64,000 nt of DNA from Gammaproteobacteria bacterium LSUCC0057. Lineage in GTDB: Bacteria > Pseudomonadota > Gammaproteobacteria > Pseudomonadales > Porticoccaceae. The DNA lies in contig SPIA01000001.1 of the NCBI GenBank assembly GCA_004535795.1, positions 248,001 through 312,000 of the forward strand, in the 5' to 3' direction. Position numbers and translations under genes: made by a program. Of the stretch, positions 43,267 through 54,727 are shown piece by piece. Positions within the stretch are counted from its first letter, which is position 1. Each line of letters begins with the position of its first letter. Under the pieces are notes generated by a model that made no database searches, was not told the DNA's origin, and was given only the letters and a program-made list of their open reading frames with translations.

Positions 43267-44313
43267 ATGCTCGGTGCTGTTAAATACGGATTATTGGCGC
43301 TGCTGCTGTATGGTTTAGGTGGCCTTTATGGAATGGTTGTTTGTCTGGCAAGTTACTTTGGACTGGCCGCTTTGGCGCGCGACTCAGCTAAAAAACACGG
43401 TATTTCTGAGTCTGATGCCTCGCGAATGGGTGGTAGCGTTGTGCTGCTTTATTTACTGGGTAGTCTGTTTCTTTCTACCGGCAGCGCATCGAGCAACTTA
43501 GAGTTGGTACAGTCTTTAGCGGTGGTTGTGCCGATGGTGGCTATTTATCTGGTTGGCTTAAGTGACGATATTGGTATCGAGCTCTCACCCAGCCGGCGCT
43601 TGCTATTACTGCTACTCATACTGAGCGCAAGCTTGTGGGTGCTCGGAGAAACCCTTTGGGATAGGCTCGGCTTGGTGCAGCAGTTGCTCTACTCGGTGTT
43701 GTTGTTAGTGGCGAGTGGTTTTTTTATTAACGCGGTTAACACCGCTGATGGTGCCAATGGTCTGGTCTCTGGCACGGTACTCATTTTTTTGCTGGTGGCA
43801 TTAGAAAAAGCTGCACTCAACTCGACACTATTAATGGTAGTAACGAGCTGCCTAGTTGGCGTGGGGCTGTTTTTTATTCTTAATATCTGCCTTGGTCGGT
43901 TCTTTTTAGGCGACGGCGGCAGCTATTTATTGGGTATGCTGGTGGTTTTGGTACTTTGGCAGCAGATTGCAGCGTTTTCGTTACAAAGCCTGCTGCTACT
44001 GGTGGCAGTCTTGACCTACCCACTATATGACCTGTTGTTCAGTGCCGCTAGACGCCTGTTAGCTGGACGTTCGCCAATGGCTGCAGACAACGGCCACCTA
44101 CACAATTTAGTTTACCGTAGGGTCTCTAAAACAATACCGGCCAACTCGGCCAACTCTGTTACCGGGGTGGGTATAGCCTTGGTTTTTGCCGGCCCGGTTT
44201 ATCTTTTTCGGGACGGTTCCGCTGGCGATATAGCATTGTTGTTCTGCGGCCAAATAGCGCTGTACAGCGCGCTGTGGGTGCTATTGGCACGGCCTAAAAA
44301 AAACGCCCCATAG
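43267..44313 (+). CDS. WecA/MraY-family undecaprenyl-phosphate glycosylphosphotransferase
   Basis: A 348-aa membrane protein with about ten helices. Family motifs: YLVGLSDDIGIELSPSRRLL (Asp-Asp), FFINAVNTADGANGLVSG, CLGRFFLGDGGSYLLG (catalytic Asp) and AADNGHLHN in the HIHH position. The family transfers a sugar-1-phosphate from a UDP-sugar to undecaprenyl phosphate; this member may initiate the repeat unit made by the genes at 10978-21900. The start is the ATG at 43267, 8 bp after AAGG; a GTG at 43261 is too close. The stop codon lies inside a terminator hairpin. Confidence 0.9.
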   Translation: MLGAVKYGLLALLLYGLGGLYGMVVCLASYFGLAALARDSAKKHGISESDASRMGGSVVLLYLLGSLFLSTGSASSNLELVQSLAVVVPMVAIYLVGLSDDIGIELSPSRRLLLLLLILSASLWVLGETLWDRLGLVQQLLYSVLLLVASGFFINAVNTADGANGLVSGTVLIFLLVALEKAALNSTLLMVVTSCLVGVGLFFILNICLGRFFLGDGGSYLLGMLVVLVLWQQIAAFSLQSLLLLVAVLTYPLYDLLFSAARRLLAGRSPMAADNGHLHNLVYRRVSKTIPANSANSVTGVGIALVFAGPVYLFRDGSAGDIALLFCGQIALYSALWVLLARPKKNAP

Positions 44314-44328
44314 TAATGGGGCGTTTTT
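44301..44328. terminator. Bidirectional intrinsic terminator between the WecA-like gene and tRNA-Leu
   Basis: AAACGCCCCAT (44301-44311) and ATGGGGCGTTT (44316-44326) form an 11-bp stem with an AGTA loop. A run of T follows and a run of A precedes, so it can stop the WecA-like transcript rightward and the tRNA transcript leftward. The TAG of the WecA-like gene (44311-44313) is inside it. Confidence 0.9.
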
Positions 44329-44331
44329 GTT

Positions 44332-44416
44332 TGGTAGCTGAGGCCGGAATCGAACCGGCACTCCCGAAGGAACAGGATTTTGAATCCAGCGCGTCTACCA
44401 GTTCCGCCACTCAGCC
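44332..44416 (-). tRNA. tRNA-Leu (anticodon CAA)
   Basis: An 85-nt cloverleaf on the minus strand with encoded CCA (44332-44334). Acceptor GGCTGAG pairs with CTCAGCT (G1-U72 wobble). The D arm has TGGTAGA, the anticodon loop is TTCAAAA (anticodon CAA), a class II variable arm is present and the T arm reads GCCGGTTCGATTCCGGC. The anticodon stem CTGGA/TCCTG contains a U-U mismatch at 28-42. The gene is leftward and ends at the bidirectional terminator. Confidence 0.97.
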
Positions 44417-44635
44417 AAATTTCTGCACGCTGGTAGGTTGGGGGTTTATCGCCAACGCGTGCGACTACTCAAAGTAGGCGCGGATTATAGCAGTGGCGCG
44501 TGTTGGGTCAACACCCGCAGCTGTGTTGGCCAAGTAAAAACAGTGCAATTTTTGCCGGGACGGGCGCCAAACTATTTGGCCGTGCCGGCAAAGTTCTATA
44601 CCCTTACCGGCCGGTTTAACAATATCTTGTACACC

Positions 44636-46835
<2,200 letters not shown>

Positions 46836-46939
46836 GATTATTTGCGCTTTGGAAAGTGTTTTTCCCGCGCTGGCAGGTGTCTGAGCGGCTCAGTTGCACT
46901 ACGCTGTCTGCTCTGCATTCACTTGCCTAGGAGAGAGCG

Positions 46940-48622
46940 ATGCTCAATACCTACACCTTCCCCAGCTATGCGTACCGGCCCAGTGCCGACCAGCGCGCCG
47001 CGCAGATTGTCCGCCACCCGGTGGTGGTGGTTGGCGCCGGCCCGGTCGGGATGGGGCTGGCGGTCGATCTCGCCCAACAGGGCCAGCCGGTGGTGGTGCT
47101 CGACGACAACAACACGGTCAGCGTCGGCTCGCGGGCAGTCTGTTACGGCAAGCGCTTTTTGGACATCAGCGACCGCCTTGGGGTCGGTCAGCGCGCGGTC
47201 GATAAAGGTGTAACCTGGAATGTCGGCCGAGTATTCTTTGAGCAAGATGAGGTCTACCACTTTGACATGCTGCCAGAGCAGCACCACCGCCGCCCGGCGT
47301 TTATTAACCTGCAGCAGTACTATATGGAAGAGTACTACGTCGACCGCATTGCCGAGCTTGAAGGTGTCGATTTGCGCTGGAAAAATAAATTGGTGGCTTT
47401 ACAGCAGCTCGACGACGGTGTGCGGCTCACCATCGACACCCCCGATGGCAGCTACCAGATCGAGGCAGACTATCTGGTTGCCTGCGACGGCGCCGGCTCA
47501 GCGACCCGCAAGCTCTGCGGTTTGGAGTCGAAGGGGCAGATTTTTGAAGACCATTTCCTCATTGCAGATGTAGTGATGGACCCCAAGAACTTCCCGCCGG
47601 AGCGCTGGTTCTGGTTTAACCCACCGTTCCACGAAGGGCAGTCGACGCTGCTGCACCGCCAGGCCGACAACGTCTGGCGTATCGACTTTGACCTGGGCTG
47701 GGGAGCCGACGTTGAGGAAGAGAAGAAGCCGGAAAATATTATCCCGCGCGTGCGCAAGTTCCTCGGCGACGAGGTGGAGTTTGAGCTGGAGTGGGCCTCG
47801 GTTTACACCTTTACTTGTCGGCGCATGGAGCAGTTTATTCACAACCGAATAATTTTTGCCGGCGATGCCGCCCACCAGGTCTCGCCGTTTGGCGCCCGCG
47901 GCGCCAACTCTGGGCTCGAAGACGCCGACAACCTGGCGTGGAAGTTGGTCCACCAGCTGCGCGGCAGTGCCGGCCCCGGCCTGCTGGCCAGCTATGCCGC
48001 CGAGCGCGAATTTGCCGCCGACGAAAACATCTTAAACTCCACCCGCAGCACCGACTTTATCACCCCAAAAAATGCCGCCAGCCGCGCTCTGCGCGACGCG
48101 GTGTTAGAGCTGGCGCGCGACTACACGTTTGCGCGGCCACTGATCAACAGCGGCCGCCTGTCGGTGCCGGCACTGTTGACGCAGTCGCCGCTCAATACCC
48201 CAGACAGCGACCATTTCGACAGTAAAGTGGTGCCCGGTGCGCCCTGTACCGATGGCGCAGTGCGCCGCGATGGCGAGCAGGATTATCTGCTCAGCCAGCT
48301 CGGTAACCGCTTTGTGGTACTGCTTTTTGCCGACCAGCCCAGTGAGATTACTGCCGAGCTGCTGCAACACGCCGCCGCGCTCAACGAGGCTGATGTGCCG
48401 GTAGAGACCCTAGTCGTGGCCAGCAACCAACACGACTGGCAGTCGTTTACCGCACTGCCAGTGGTGATCGACCATCTGGCGGTGGTGGCACAACGACTCG
48501 ACGGTCGCGCCGGCAGTAGTTACCTGATTCGTCCCGACCAGTTAGTGGCGGGGCGCAGCCGCCATTTTGATGCCGACCAGCTGCAGGCTATGCAGCGCCG
48601 CGCACTCGGCTTTAACCTCTAG
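46940..48622 (+). CDS. FAD-dependent aromatic hydroxylase (MhpA/PheA group)
   Basis: A 560-aa group A flavoprotein monooxygenase. FAD-binding VVVVGAGPVGMGLAVDLAQQ, the DG motif CDGAGSATRKL, and RIIFAGDAAHQVSPFGARGANSGLEDADNLAWKL are all intact. The C-terminal thioredoxin-like domain of this group (about residues 430-560) is present. Such enzymes hydroxylate a phenolic ring ortho or para to an OH with NAD(P)H. The DUF2783 gene follows directly, a pairing often seen with homogentisate- or gentisate-type pathways. The isomerase and hydrolase of such a pathway (maiA, fahA) lie at 60906-62895. The exact substrate is not evident. Confidence 0.9.
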   Translation: MLNTYTFPSYAYRPSADQRAAQIVRHPVVVVGAGPVGMGLAVDLAQQGQPVVVLDDNNTVSVGSRAVCYGKRFLDISDRLGVGQRAVDKGVTWNVGRVFFEQDEVYHFDMLPEQHHRRPAFINLQQYYMEEYYVDRIAELEGVDLRWKNKLVALQQLDDGVRLTIDTPDGSYQIEADYLVACDGAGSATRKLCGLESKGQIFEDHFLIADVVMDPKNFPPERWFWFNPPFHEGQSTLLHRQADNVWRIDFDLGWGADVEEEKKPENIIPRVRKFLGDEVEFELEWASVYTFTCRRMEQFIHNRIIFAGDAAHQVSPFGARGANSGLEDADNLAWKLVHQLRGSAGPGLLASYAAEREFAADENILNSTRSTDFITPKNAASRALRDAVLELARDYTFARPLINSGRLSVPALLTQSPLNTPDSDHFDSKVVPGAPCTDGAVRRDGEQDYLLSQLGNRFVVLLFADQPSEITAELLQHAAALNEADVPVETLVVASNQHDWQSFTALPVVIDHLAVVAQRLDGRAGSSYLIRPDQLVAGRSRHFDADQLQAMQRRALGFNL

Positions 48623-48632
48623 GAGTAGTTCC

Positions 48633-48833
48633 ATGGCACTGATTACCACTCCCAACATTGCCCGCCCCGATGAGTTCTTTGCAGCCCTCACCGATCTCCA
48701 CCGCGAGCTCACTCCGGCGCAAAGCGAGGCGGTCAACGCCAAATTGATACTGCTGTTAGCCAACCATATTGGCGACAACGCGGTATTGGCTGAGGCGATG
48801 TCTATCGCCGCTGAAGTGAGAGACGAAAGATAG
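48633..48833 (+). CDS. DUF2783-family small protein
   Basis: A 66-aa protein, ALITTPNIARPDEFFAALTD at the start and LILLLANHIGDNAVLAEAMS in the middle, matching the DUF2783 pattern (FY..L...H..L......NARL.LLLANHIGD). AGGAG precedes the ATG at 48633, 10 bp after the monooxygenase stop. The family is regularly encoded beside FAD-dependent aromatic hydroxylases, but its function is unknown; a stabilising or partner role is inferred from that linkage. Confidence 0.88.
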   Translation: MALITTPNIARPDEFFAALTDLHRELTPAQSEAVNAKLILLLANHIGDNAVLAEAMSIAAEVRDER

Positions 48834-49024
48834 CCTTTAAGCTAGTAACTCATTAAAAAACACTTCACTGTTAGTCAATAACTAGTGCGCTATGGTTCTA
48901 TTTTTGTGCAAAAAAATTAGTTAACGTTTACTAGCTTGCTCACACTGAGCCATTAGTCAGTCGTCAAGCTAAAGATTACTATTTTCTAAGAACAAAACTG
49001 ATATAACCATGAGAGGGTAGATTA

Positions 49025-51490
49025 ATGAATAGCAATCACAAAAAACTTTTTCAATACTCGGCCTTGGTGGTCGCCATTGCCAGCGCCAGTGCAGGTGCCT
49101 CTGCCGCCACGCTAGAAGAGGTGGTGGTTACTGCGCAAAAACGCGAGCAGGGCGTCAATGACGTCGGTATCACTGTCAATGCTTTCAGCGGCGAGACCAT
49201 TCGCGAAATGGGTGTTGCCTCGGCCGAAGATATCGCCATGCTCACCCCTGGATTGACTGTCAATGAGACTGCGGCGACCGGTGTTCCCGCTTATACAATT
49301 CGTGGCGTAGGATTCCAAGATTACACCACTAGCTCGTCATCTACGGTAGGTCTCTATTTTGATGAAGTGGCTATCCCCTACACGGTTATGAGTCGCGGAG
49401 CTATTTTTGATGTACAACGGGTAGAGGTCCTCAAGGGGCCGCAGGGTGATCTGTACGGGCGCAACACCACTGCTGGTCAGATTAACTTTGTCAGCAATAA
49501 GCCCACTGAAGAGTTTAGCGCAGGCGTCTCGACAACCATTGCTAATTTTGGTGTGGTTGAGGCGGAAGGTCATGTCAGCGGCTCGCTCTCTGAGGGTGTG
49601 CGGGGTCGCGTAGCGTTCAAGACTACCCAGTCCAGTGAGGGCTGGCAGAAGAGTCTTACCCGCGACGATGAACTCGGTGAGAAAGATGTCACTGCGGTGC
49701 GCGCGCTGTTAGACATCGACCTCAACGATGCGGCCACGCTGTCGTTGAATGTTCATTACGTCGATGACCAGTCTGACAACAAGGCCAACACTGCCTATGA
49801 CGGAAGAGACGCTGGTCTGGGTCAATTCAGTGCGCCTCACTTGCCATTAGATCAGTACATTATTCCTGGTGGGGATTTCTTTGAACAGACTCCACCGTTC
49901 TACTCCACGGGGGATAACCGAGCAGCCGATTGGACTAATAGCTATACGAGTGAAGAAACCGGTAAAACGTGGAATTTGCGCCCTCGTCGCGACAACCAGC
50001 TGTTTGGCGGTAGTGCCAAGTTAGAGTGGGACTTGGGCGATATGACGCTAACCTCTCTGACCGCTTATGATAAATTTGAACGCGCCGAAGCCAACGATTG
50101 GGATGGTGGTGCTTATAACGACTCTAGCAACATCAACACTACTGATCTAGAGGTGTTTTCGCAGGAAATTCGCCTCTCTGGTGGAGACGAGAGTTTTAAC
50201 TGGATTGTCGGCGCCTACTACTCCAGTGATGAAATGGAAGAGTACTATCATTACTTTATGTCTGACTCTGTTTACGCTAATGCAGCCGCCCCTTTTGGTG
50301 TCGGTTTGTTTGCGCCTACGCCGATCAAGGAGTTAGACACAAAATATAGCCAAGAGACCGACTCCCAGGCGATCTTTGCGCATACTGAGTGGCAGTTTGC
50401 AGAAAACTGGCGGTTGACCACTGGTGTCCGTTGGACCAATGAAGAGCGTACTTGGACAGGCTGTACCTTCGTCGCTGAAGATGACACTCTTGGTAACTTC
50501 CTTGAAGCACAATTCCCAGTGGCGTTATCACCTGGCGACTGCGGCACCGTGCCTGATGCGAATCCAGAGTTTATTGGCTTGCTTCTTGCTGGTTTTGAGG
50601 TGGATGGGGAAATGGTCTCTCCTGAGCAGGTGGCAGCGTACTTCCAACCCTATACCGATACCATTGATGAAGATAATGTCATGTGGAAATTAGGTATCGA
50701 TCACTCTCTCAGTGAGGATGTGCTGGTTTATGGCACCTACTCAGTGGGTTACAAGTCGGGCGGTTTCAATGGCGCCAACTCGAATACCACGCTGCAGCTA
50801 ATCCCTATTAAAGAAGAAAAACTGACATCGCTTGAGGTAGGCTTTAAAGCCACCCTGCTCGAGGGCAGCATGCAGTTAAATGGTGCACTGTTCCAATATG
50901 ATTACGAGGATAAGCAAGAACAGGACCGTGCCGTGGCGCTGGTGGGTAACATCTCCGGCTTGACCAATGTTCCAGAGTCTGAGATTACCGGTGCAGAGCT
51001 GGATATGCAGTGGTCACCGGCAGAGGGTTGGATGATTAATGCCGGTATAGCCTGGTTGGATACTGAAATTACAGACTGGATGGCCATCGACGGTGCCGAA
51101 TCATCGTGGACTCCCGATGGTTCTGGTGTGGTCCGTTTTGACGCTTCAGGACTCGAGTTGGCGCAGTCGCCAGAGTGGTCATACAATTTGTTAGCGCAAT
51201 ATGAGTGGAGTTTAGCTAGCGGCATGGTGATGCGTGTAGCCGGCGACTATGTCTATCAAGACTCAACCACCGGTGGTTCACAGCCCACGGATGCCACCGA
51301 TGCCTATTGGGTTGCCAATGCTCGTATAGGTTTGTCTTCAGCTGACGGCAACTGGAGTGCGCTGTTGTGGGCACGCAATATTACCGATGAGTATTACTTC
51401 CCAGCCGCCTACACAGGTGGCAACGGGCCATACGTGCGCAGTGTTGGTATGCCGCGCACTTTCGGAGTCACCCTCAACTACAACTTCTAA
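49025..51490 (+). CDS. TonB-dependent outer-membrane receptor
   Basis: An 821-aa receptor. Signal peptide about residues 1-28 (ALVVAIASASAGASA), immediately followed by a TonB box (LEEVVVTAQKRE), a plug domain with YTIRGVGFQDY, VEVLKGPQGDLYGRNTTAG and INFVSNKP, then a 22-strand barrel ending GVTLNYNF. It belongs to the group of receptors that import organic nutrients rather than clearly siderophores. It precedes the amidohydrolase, HDAC-like and amidase genes on the same strand and probably imports their substrate. The 191 bp upstream may hold its promoter. Confidence 0.95.
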   Translation: MNSNHKKLFQYSALVVAIASASAGASAATLEEVVVTAQKREQGVNDVGITVNAFSGETIREMGVASAEDIAMLTPGLTVNETAATGVPAYTIRGVGFQDYTTSSSSTVGLYFDEVAIPYTVMSRGAIFDVQRVEVLKGPQGDLYGRNTTAGQINFVSNKPTEEFSAGVSTTIANFGVVEAEGHVSGSLSEGVRGRVAFKTTQSSEGWQKSLTRDDELGEKDVTAVRALLDIDLNDAATLSLNVHYVDDQSDNKANTAYDGRDAGLGQFSAPHLPLDQYIIPGGDFFEQTPPFYSTGDNRAADWTNSYTSEETGKTWNLRPRRDNQLFGGSAKLEWDLGDMTLTSLTAYDKFERAEANDWDGGAYNDSSNINTTDLEVFSQEIRLSGGDESFNWIVGAYYSSDEMEEYYHYFMSDSVYANAAAPFGVGLFAPTPIKELDTKYSQETDSQAIFAHTEWQFAENWRLTTGVRWTNEERTWTGCTFVAEDDTLGNFLEAQFPVALSPGDCGTVPDANPEFIGLLLAGFEVDGEMVSPEQVAAYFQPYTDTIDEDNVMWKLGIDHSLSEDVLVYGTYSVGYKSGGFNGANSNTTLQLIPIKEEKLTSLEVGFKATLLEGSMQLNGALFQYDYEDKQEQDRAVALVGNISGLTNVPESEITGAELDMQWSPAEGWMINAGIAWLDTEITDWMAIDGAESSWTPDGSGVVRFDASGLELAQSPEWSYNLLAQYEWSLASGMVMRVAGDYVYQDSTTGGSQPTDATDAYWVANARIGLSSADGNWSALLWARNITDEYYFPAAYTGGNGPYVRSVGMPRTFGVTLNYNF

Positions 51491-51599
51491 ACGCAGGTAA
51501 CAAAGTGTTACACCAATGGCCACAAATGCGACAGTGTTTGTGGCCATTTGGTTTTAGTTTTAAAGGTCTAATAATTAAACAGACAGTATGGAGAAGTGT

Positions 51600-53324
51600 A
51601 TGAAAACCAAGAAAAGCCTACTAGTTGCCGCGCTGCTGACAGTGCTCGGCGGCTGTAGTCAACAGAGTTTAGAGCCTGCCGATTGGGTGGTGCTCAACGC
51701 ACACATTCTGACCATGAACCCGCAGCAGCCAGAGGCGAGCGCCATTGCCATGAGAGATGGCAAGATTATCGCAATTGGAAACCGTGAAGAGATAAAACAG
51801 TTTATCGGCAGCGCTACCGAGCAGATTGACGGTGCCGGCAACACCTTAATGCCAGGCATTAACGATGGCCATTCACACCCGGTATTGGGCGGCATAAAAG
51901 AGCTGTTCGAGTGTAATTTTCCCTTTGAGGCAGGCCCTGAGCAAGTCTTTGCCACCATTAAAGGCTGTGTTGAAAAGATGAGCCCTGACCAGCTGTGGCT
52001 GAGTGGCGGCCAGTGGACAAGTAACTTTTTTGTCGATTTCCCTATGCAGTCACCGCGCCGACAGCTTGACGAGGTATCGGCCGATAAAGCGGTGGTGTTG
52101 ACCGATGACTCTGGCCACAACGCTTGGGTCAATTCTAGGGCGCTGTCGTTGATGGGCATCGATGAGCAGACAGTCGCACCCGAGGGTATGACCTTCTTGA
52201 AAACGGCGCAGGGCGAGCTCAACGGTGTACTCTACGAATCGTTTCCGTTGATTCGAGAAAAGTTTCCTGCTTATACCCAAGCGCAACAATTGGCAGCTGC
52301 TCATGAAGCCGTTAAACGGGCCAATGGTTTTGGTATTACCGGGATCAAAGACGCCAGCGCTGAATCTGCTGAATCCGAGGCGTTTTTTACATTAGATCAG
52401 CAGGGCAAGCTGACTGCTCACATCGGTCTATCGCTATTGGTGCCCAGACCGTCAAAGAGCGACCCATTGCCAGAGGTCTCGCAATATATTGCCATGCGTG
52501 ACCGCTACCGCTCAGCCAACGTTCACTCCTCGGGCATCAAAATCTTTCTGGATGGCGTGCCTACGGCGTCAAGAACAGCCGCCATGCTCGACCCCTATGT
52601 CCCCGAGCACGGCGAGCATGAGCCCAATTATGGGCAGCTACATGTCGAGCCGCAGCACTTAGCCGACACCGTTACGGCCTATGACAAAGCGGGCTTCACG
52701 GTAAAAATTCATGCGGCTGGCGACCGTTCTATCCGAGTGGCGTTAGATGCCATTGAACAAGCGCGCAAACAGAATGGCTTTTCAGGTTTGCGCCACGAGT
52801 TAGCGCACGCCGAGTTTATTCACCCCGATGATATTGCGCGCTTTGCAGAGCTCGATGTCGTGGCCGGCTTTAACCCCTATATCTGGTTTCCGTCACCCAT
52901 TATGGATTCTATCCTCGGGGCTGTCCCTGCGCCGCGCAACGAGAAAATTTGGCCGGCAAGACTGCTCTTGGATGCCGGCGCACCTATGTTGGCGGGTTCT
53001 GATTGGCCTTCGGCCGTACCCGATATGAACCCGTGGCCGAGTATTGAAGCGTTGATTACTCGTCGCGATCCTTTTGGTCACTACCCCGGTGCGCTCTGGG
53101 AGGAGCAGGCGCTGCGTTTAGATGAGGCGTTGAAAATCTACACCATCGATGGTGCAAGGGCGCTGGGCATAGCGGACCGCTCTGGATCTCTTGAGGTCGG
53201 TAAAAATGCCGATCTTATCCTCTTGCAAGAGAATATTACTGAGCTACCTGTAGAGCGTATCGGGGATATCCAGATAGCCAAGACATTCTTCAACGGACAG
53301 TTGGTCTATCAAGCACAGCAGTGA
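51600..53324 (+). CDS. Lipoprotein amidohydrolase, YtcJ-like (amidohydrolase family 3)
   Basis: A 574-aa protein. Lipoprotein signal: KTKKSLLVAALLTVLGGCSQQ, lipidation Cys near residue 19, so it is membrane-anchored outside the cytoplasm. Metal-dependent amidohydrolase features: NDGHSHPVLGG, KIHAAGDRSIRVALDA, HAEFIHPDD and LAGSDWPSAVPDM, with the typical C-terminal LEVGKNADLILL. I start at ATG 51600, with GGAGA upstream; an ATG at 51588 would lengthen the signal peptide. It follows the TonB receptor by 109 bp and precedes the HDAC-like gene by 13 bp. Family members hydrolyse amide or related C-N bonds; the substrate is unknown. Confidence 0.9.
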   Translation: MKTKKSLLVAALLTVLGGCSQQSLEPADWVVLNAHILTMNPQQPEASAIAMRDGKIIAIGNREEIKQFIGSATEQIDGAGNTLMPGINDGHSHPVLGGIKELFECNFPFEAGPEQVFATIKGCVEKMSPDQLWLSGGQWTSNFFVDFPMQSPRRQLDEVSADKAVVLTDDSGHNAWVNSRALSLMGIDEQTVAPEGMTFLKTAQGELNGVLYESFPLIREKFPAYTQAQQLAAAHEAVKRANGFGITGIKDASAESAESEAFFTLDQQGKLTAHIGLSLLVPRPSKSDPLPEVSQYIAMRDRYRSANVHSSGIKIFLDGVPTASRTAAMLDPYVPEHGEHEPNYGQLHVEPQHLADTVTAYDKAGFTVKIHAAGDRSIRVALDAIEQARKQNGFSGLRHELAHAEFIHPDDIARFAELDVVAGFNPYIWFPSPIMDSILGAVPAPRNEKIWPARLLLDAGAPMLAGSDWPSAVPDMNPWPSIEALITRRDPFGHYPGALWEEQALRLDEALKIYTIDGARALGIADRSGSLEVGKNADLILLQENITELPVERIGDIQIAKTFFNGQLVYQAQQ

Positions 53325-53337
53325 TGGGAGATTTAAA

Positions 53338-54435
53338 ATGACCACTTATTTATATACCGATGAGAAGACCTTTTGGCACAGCACGGGTGTGCAGGCACTG
53401 TTTATGCCTATCGGCGGTTGGGTTGAGCCGCCCTCGGGGAGTTATGGCGCAGATACGCCAGCTTCCAAGCGGCGGTTGGTGAATTTGGTTAATGCCTCCG
53501 GGCTCAACCAAACGTTGAAGGTGAGCTCGGCAGCAGCAGCCAGTCGTGAGCAGCTGTTGGCAGTCCACCCAGCAAAATATATTGACGAGTTCAAAGCGCT
53601 CAGTGATGCCGGCGGTGGCGAGCTTGGTCTATTTGCGCCGTTTTCTGCTGGTGGCTTTGAAATCGCCGCACTCTCGGCCGGGTTGGCGATAGCGGCTGTC
53701 GATACTGTGATGGCGGCAAAAGCAAAGAATAGCTATGCGCTGTGCCGGCCAGCTGGTCATCACTGCTTAGCTGAGAGCGCTATGGGCTTCTGTTTGTTGG
53801 CCAACATTCCCATTGCCATTGAAGCGGCCAAGCAGCGCTATGGTCTGAAAAGAGTGGCGGTTTTGGATTGGGATGTCCACCATGGCAACGGAACGCAGGC
53901 AATTTTTTATGATCGCAGCGATGTATTGACAGTCTCGCTGCACCAAGATCGCTGCTTCCCTCCTGGGTACAGCGGTGCTGAGGATCGCGGCGAGGGCGAG
54001 GGACTAGGTTATAACCTCAATATTCCGCTGCCGGCCGGCTGTGGTCATGAGGCTTATCTCTACGCCATGGATAAAGTAGTGTTGCCGGCACTGCACGACT
54101 ACGACCCTGAGTTGATCATTGTGGCCAGTGGTTTGGATGCCAATGCGGTCGACCCCCTGGCGCGCCAGTTGCTGCACAGTGACAGTTATCGAGCGATGAC
54201 TGCAAAGGTAATGGCCGCTGCCGAACAGCTTTGCGATGGCCGCCTTGCAGTGATTCACGAGGGGGGCTATGCCGAGGCTTATGTGCCGTTTTGCGGTCAG
54301 GCAATTTTGGAGACTCTCAGCGGCGAGCGGCTTGTCGAAGACCCGGAGTTGGAATTTTTTACTTTGCAACAGCCGTGCCAGAAACAAGTCGACTTCCAGA
54401 AGCGCTGGATTGACGAACTGTCGCTACAGTTATGA
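53338..54435 (+). CDS. Histone-deacetylase-superfamily amidohydrolase (class II-like)
   Basis: A 365-aa zinc amidohydrolase. Active-site motifs are complete: CRPAGHHCLAESAMGFCLLA (tandem His), VAVLDWDVHHGNGTQAIFYD (zinc Asp and His), VSLHQDRCFPP, SGLDANAVDPLARQ (second zinc Asp) and IHEGGYAEAYVPFCG. Bacterial relatives deacylate acetylpolyamines or other N-acyl amines. No signal peptide, so cytoplasmic. It is 13 bp downstream of the amidohydrolase gene and likely in the same operon, consistent with stepwise hydrolysis of an imported amide. Confidence 0.92.
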   Translation: MTTYLYTDEKTFWHSTGVQALFMPIGGWVEPPSGSYGADTPASKRRLVNLVNASGLNQTLKVSSAAAASREQLLAVHPAKYIDEFKALSDAGGGELGLFAPFSAGGFEIAALSAGLAIAAVDTVMAAKAKNSYALCRPAGHHCLAESAMGFCLLANIPIAIEAAKQRYGLKRVAVLDWDVHHGNGTQAIFYDRSDVLTVSLHQDRCFPPGYSGAEDRGEGEGLGYNLNIPLPAGCGHEAYLYAMDKVVLPALHDYDPELIIVASGLDANAVDPLARQLLHSDSYRAMTAKVMAAAEQLCDGRLAVIHEGGYAEAYVPFCGQAILETLSGERLVEDPELEFFTLQQPCQKQVDFQKRWIDELSLQL

Positions 54436-54491
54436 CCCAAAAGAGATTTTTTTATCGCACTGTCGCGGATCCTAGTGCGTTAGGCTCGTTT

Positions 54492-54671
54492 CTACTTTAA
54501 AACAGCCCTTGGTGAATAGGTATGGCGACGGTAAATCTCGGGTGTTGTGCCAGCTCACCGCTTAAAAGCGCGACCAAAAGTGGTTGAGTCTGAATAAACG
54601 AGCTCGAAGAAAATCTCTGTTAGCGGCAGCTTGCTGCTATTGAGCAGCGGCTGCGTCTTAATGGAGGGTAC
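54492..54671 (-). pseudogene. Remnant of an AraC-family regulator (C-terminal HTH)
   Basis: On the minus strand the translation contains LLNSSKLPLTEIFFELVYSD, STTFGRAFKR, a TGA stop, then AGTTPEIYRRH. This matches the end of AraC/XylS proteins (S.LPLTEIAF.LGYSD.STF.RAFKRW.G.TP..YR), with the conserved Trp codon turned into TGA. No start or N-terminal domain remains. It lies between the HDAC-like and amidase genes and probably once regulated this locus. Confidence 0.75.
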
Positions 54672-54727
54672 TTCTTTGCGCTGTTCTGCAAACTAATAGA
54701 CACACTTGAAGTTGTTAGGAGAATGGT

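Noticed and set aside
44332-44416. tRNA-Leu as the attachment site of the recombinase
   Set aside because: It is over 20 kb from the recombinase gene, appears complete, and I found no duplicated 3' end near 22-25 kb.
44438-44635. N-terminal extension of queA
   Set aside because: QueA homologues start at the ATG at 44636; the upstream part is unrelated sequence next to the tRNA gene and a likely promoter.
46836-46939. Missing yajC/secD after tgt as a deletion
   Set aside because: The usual order is not universal and there is no remnant of these genes, so no deletion can be claimed.
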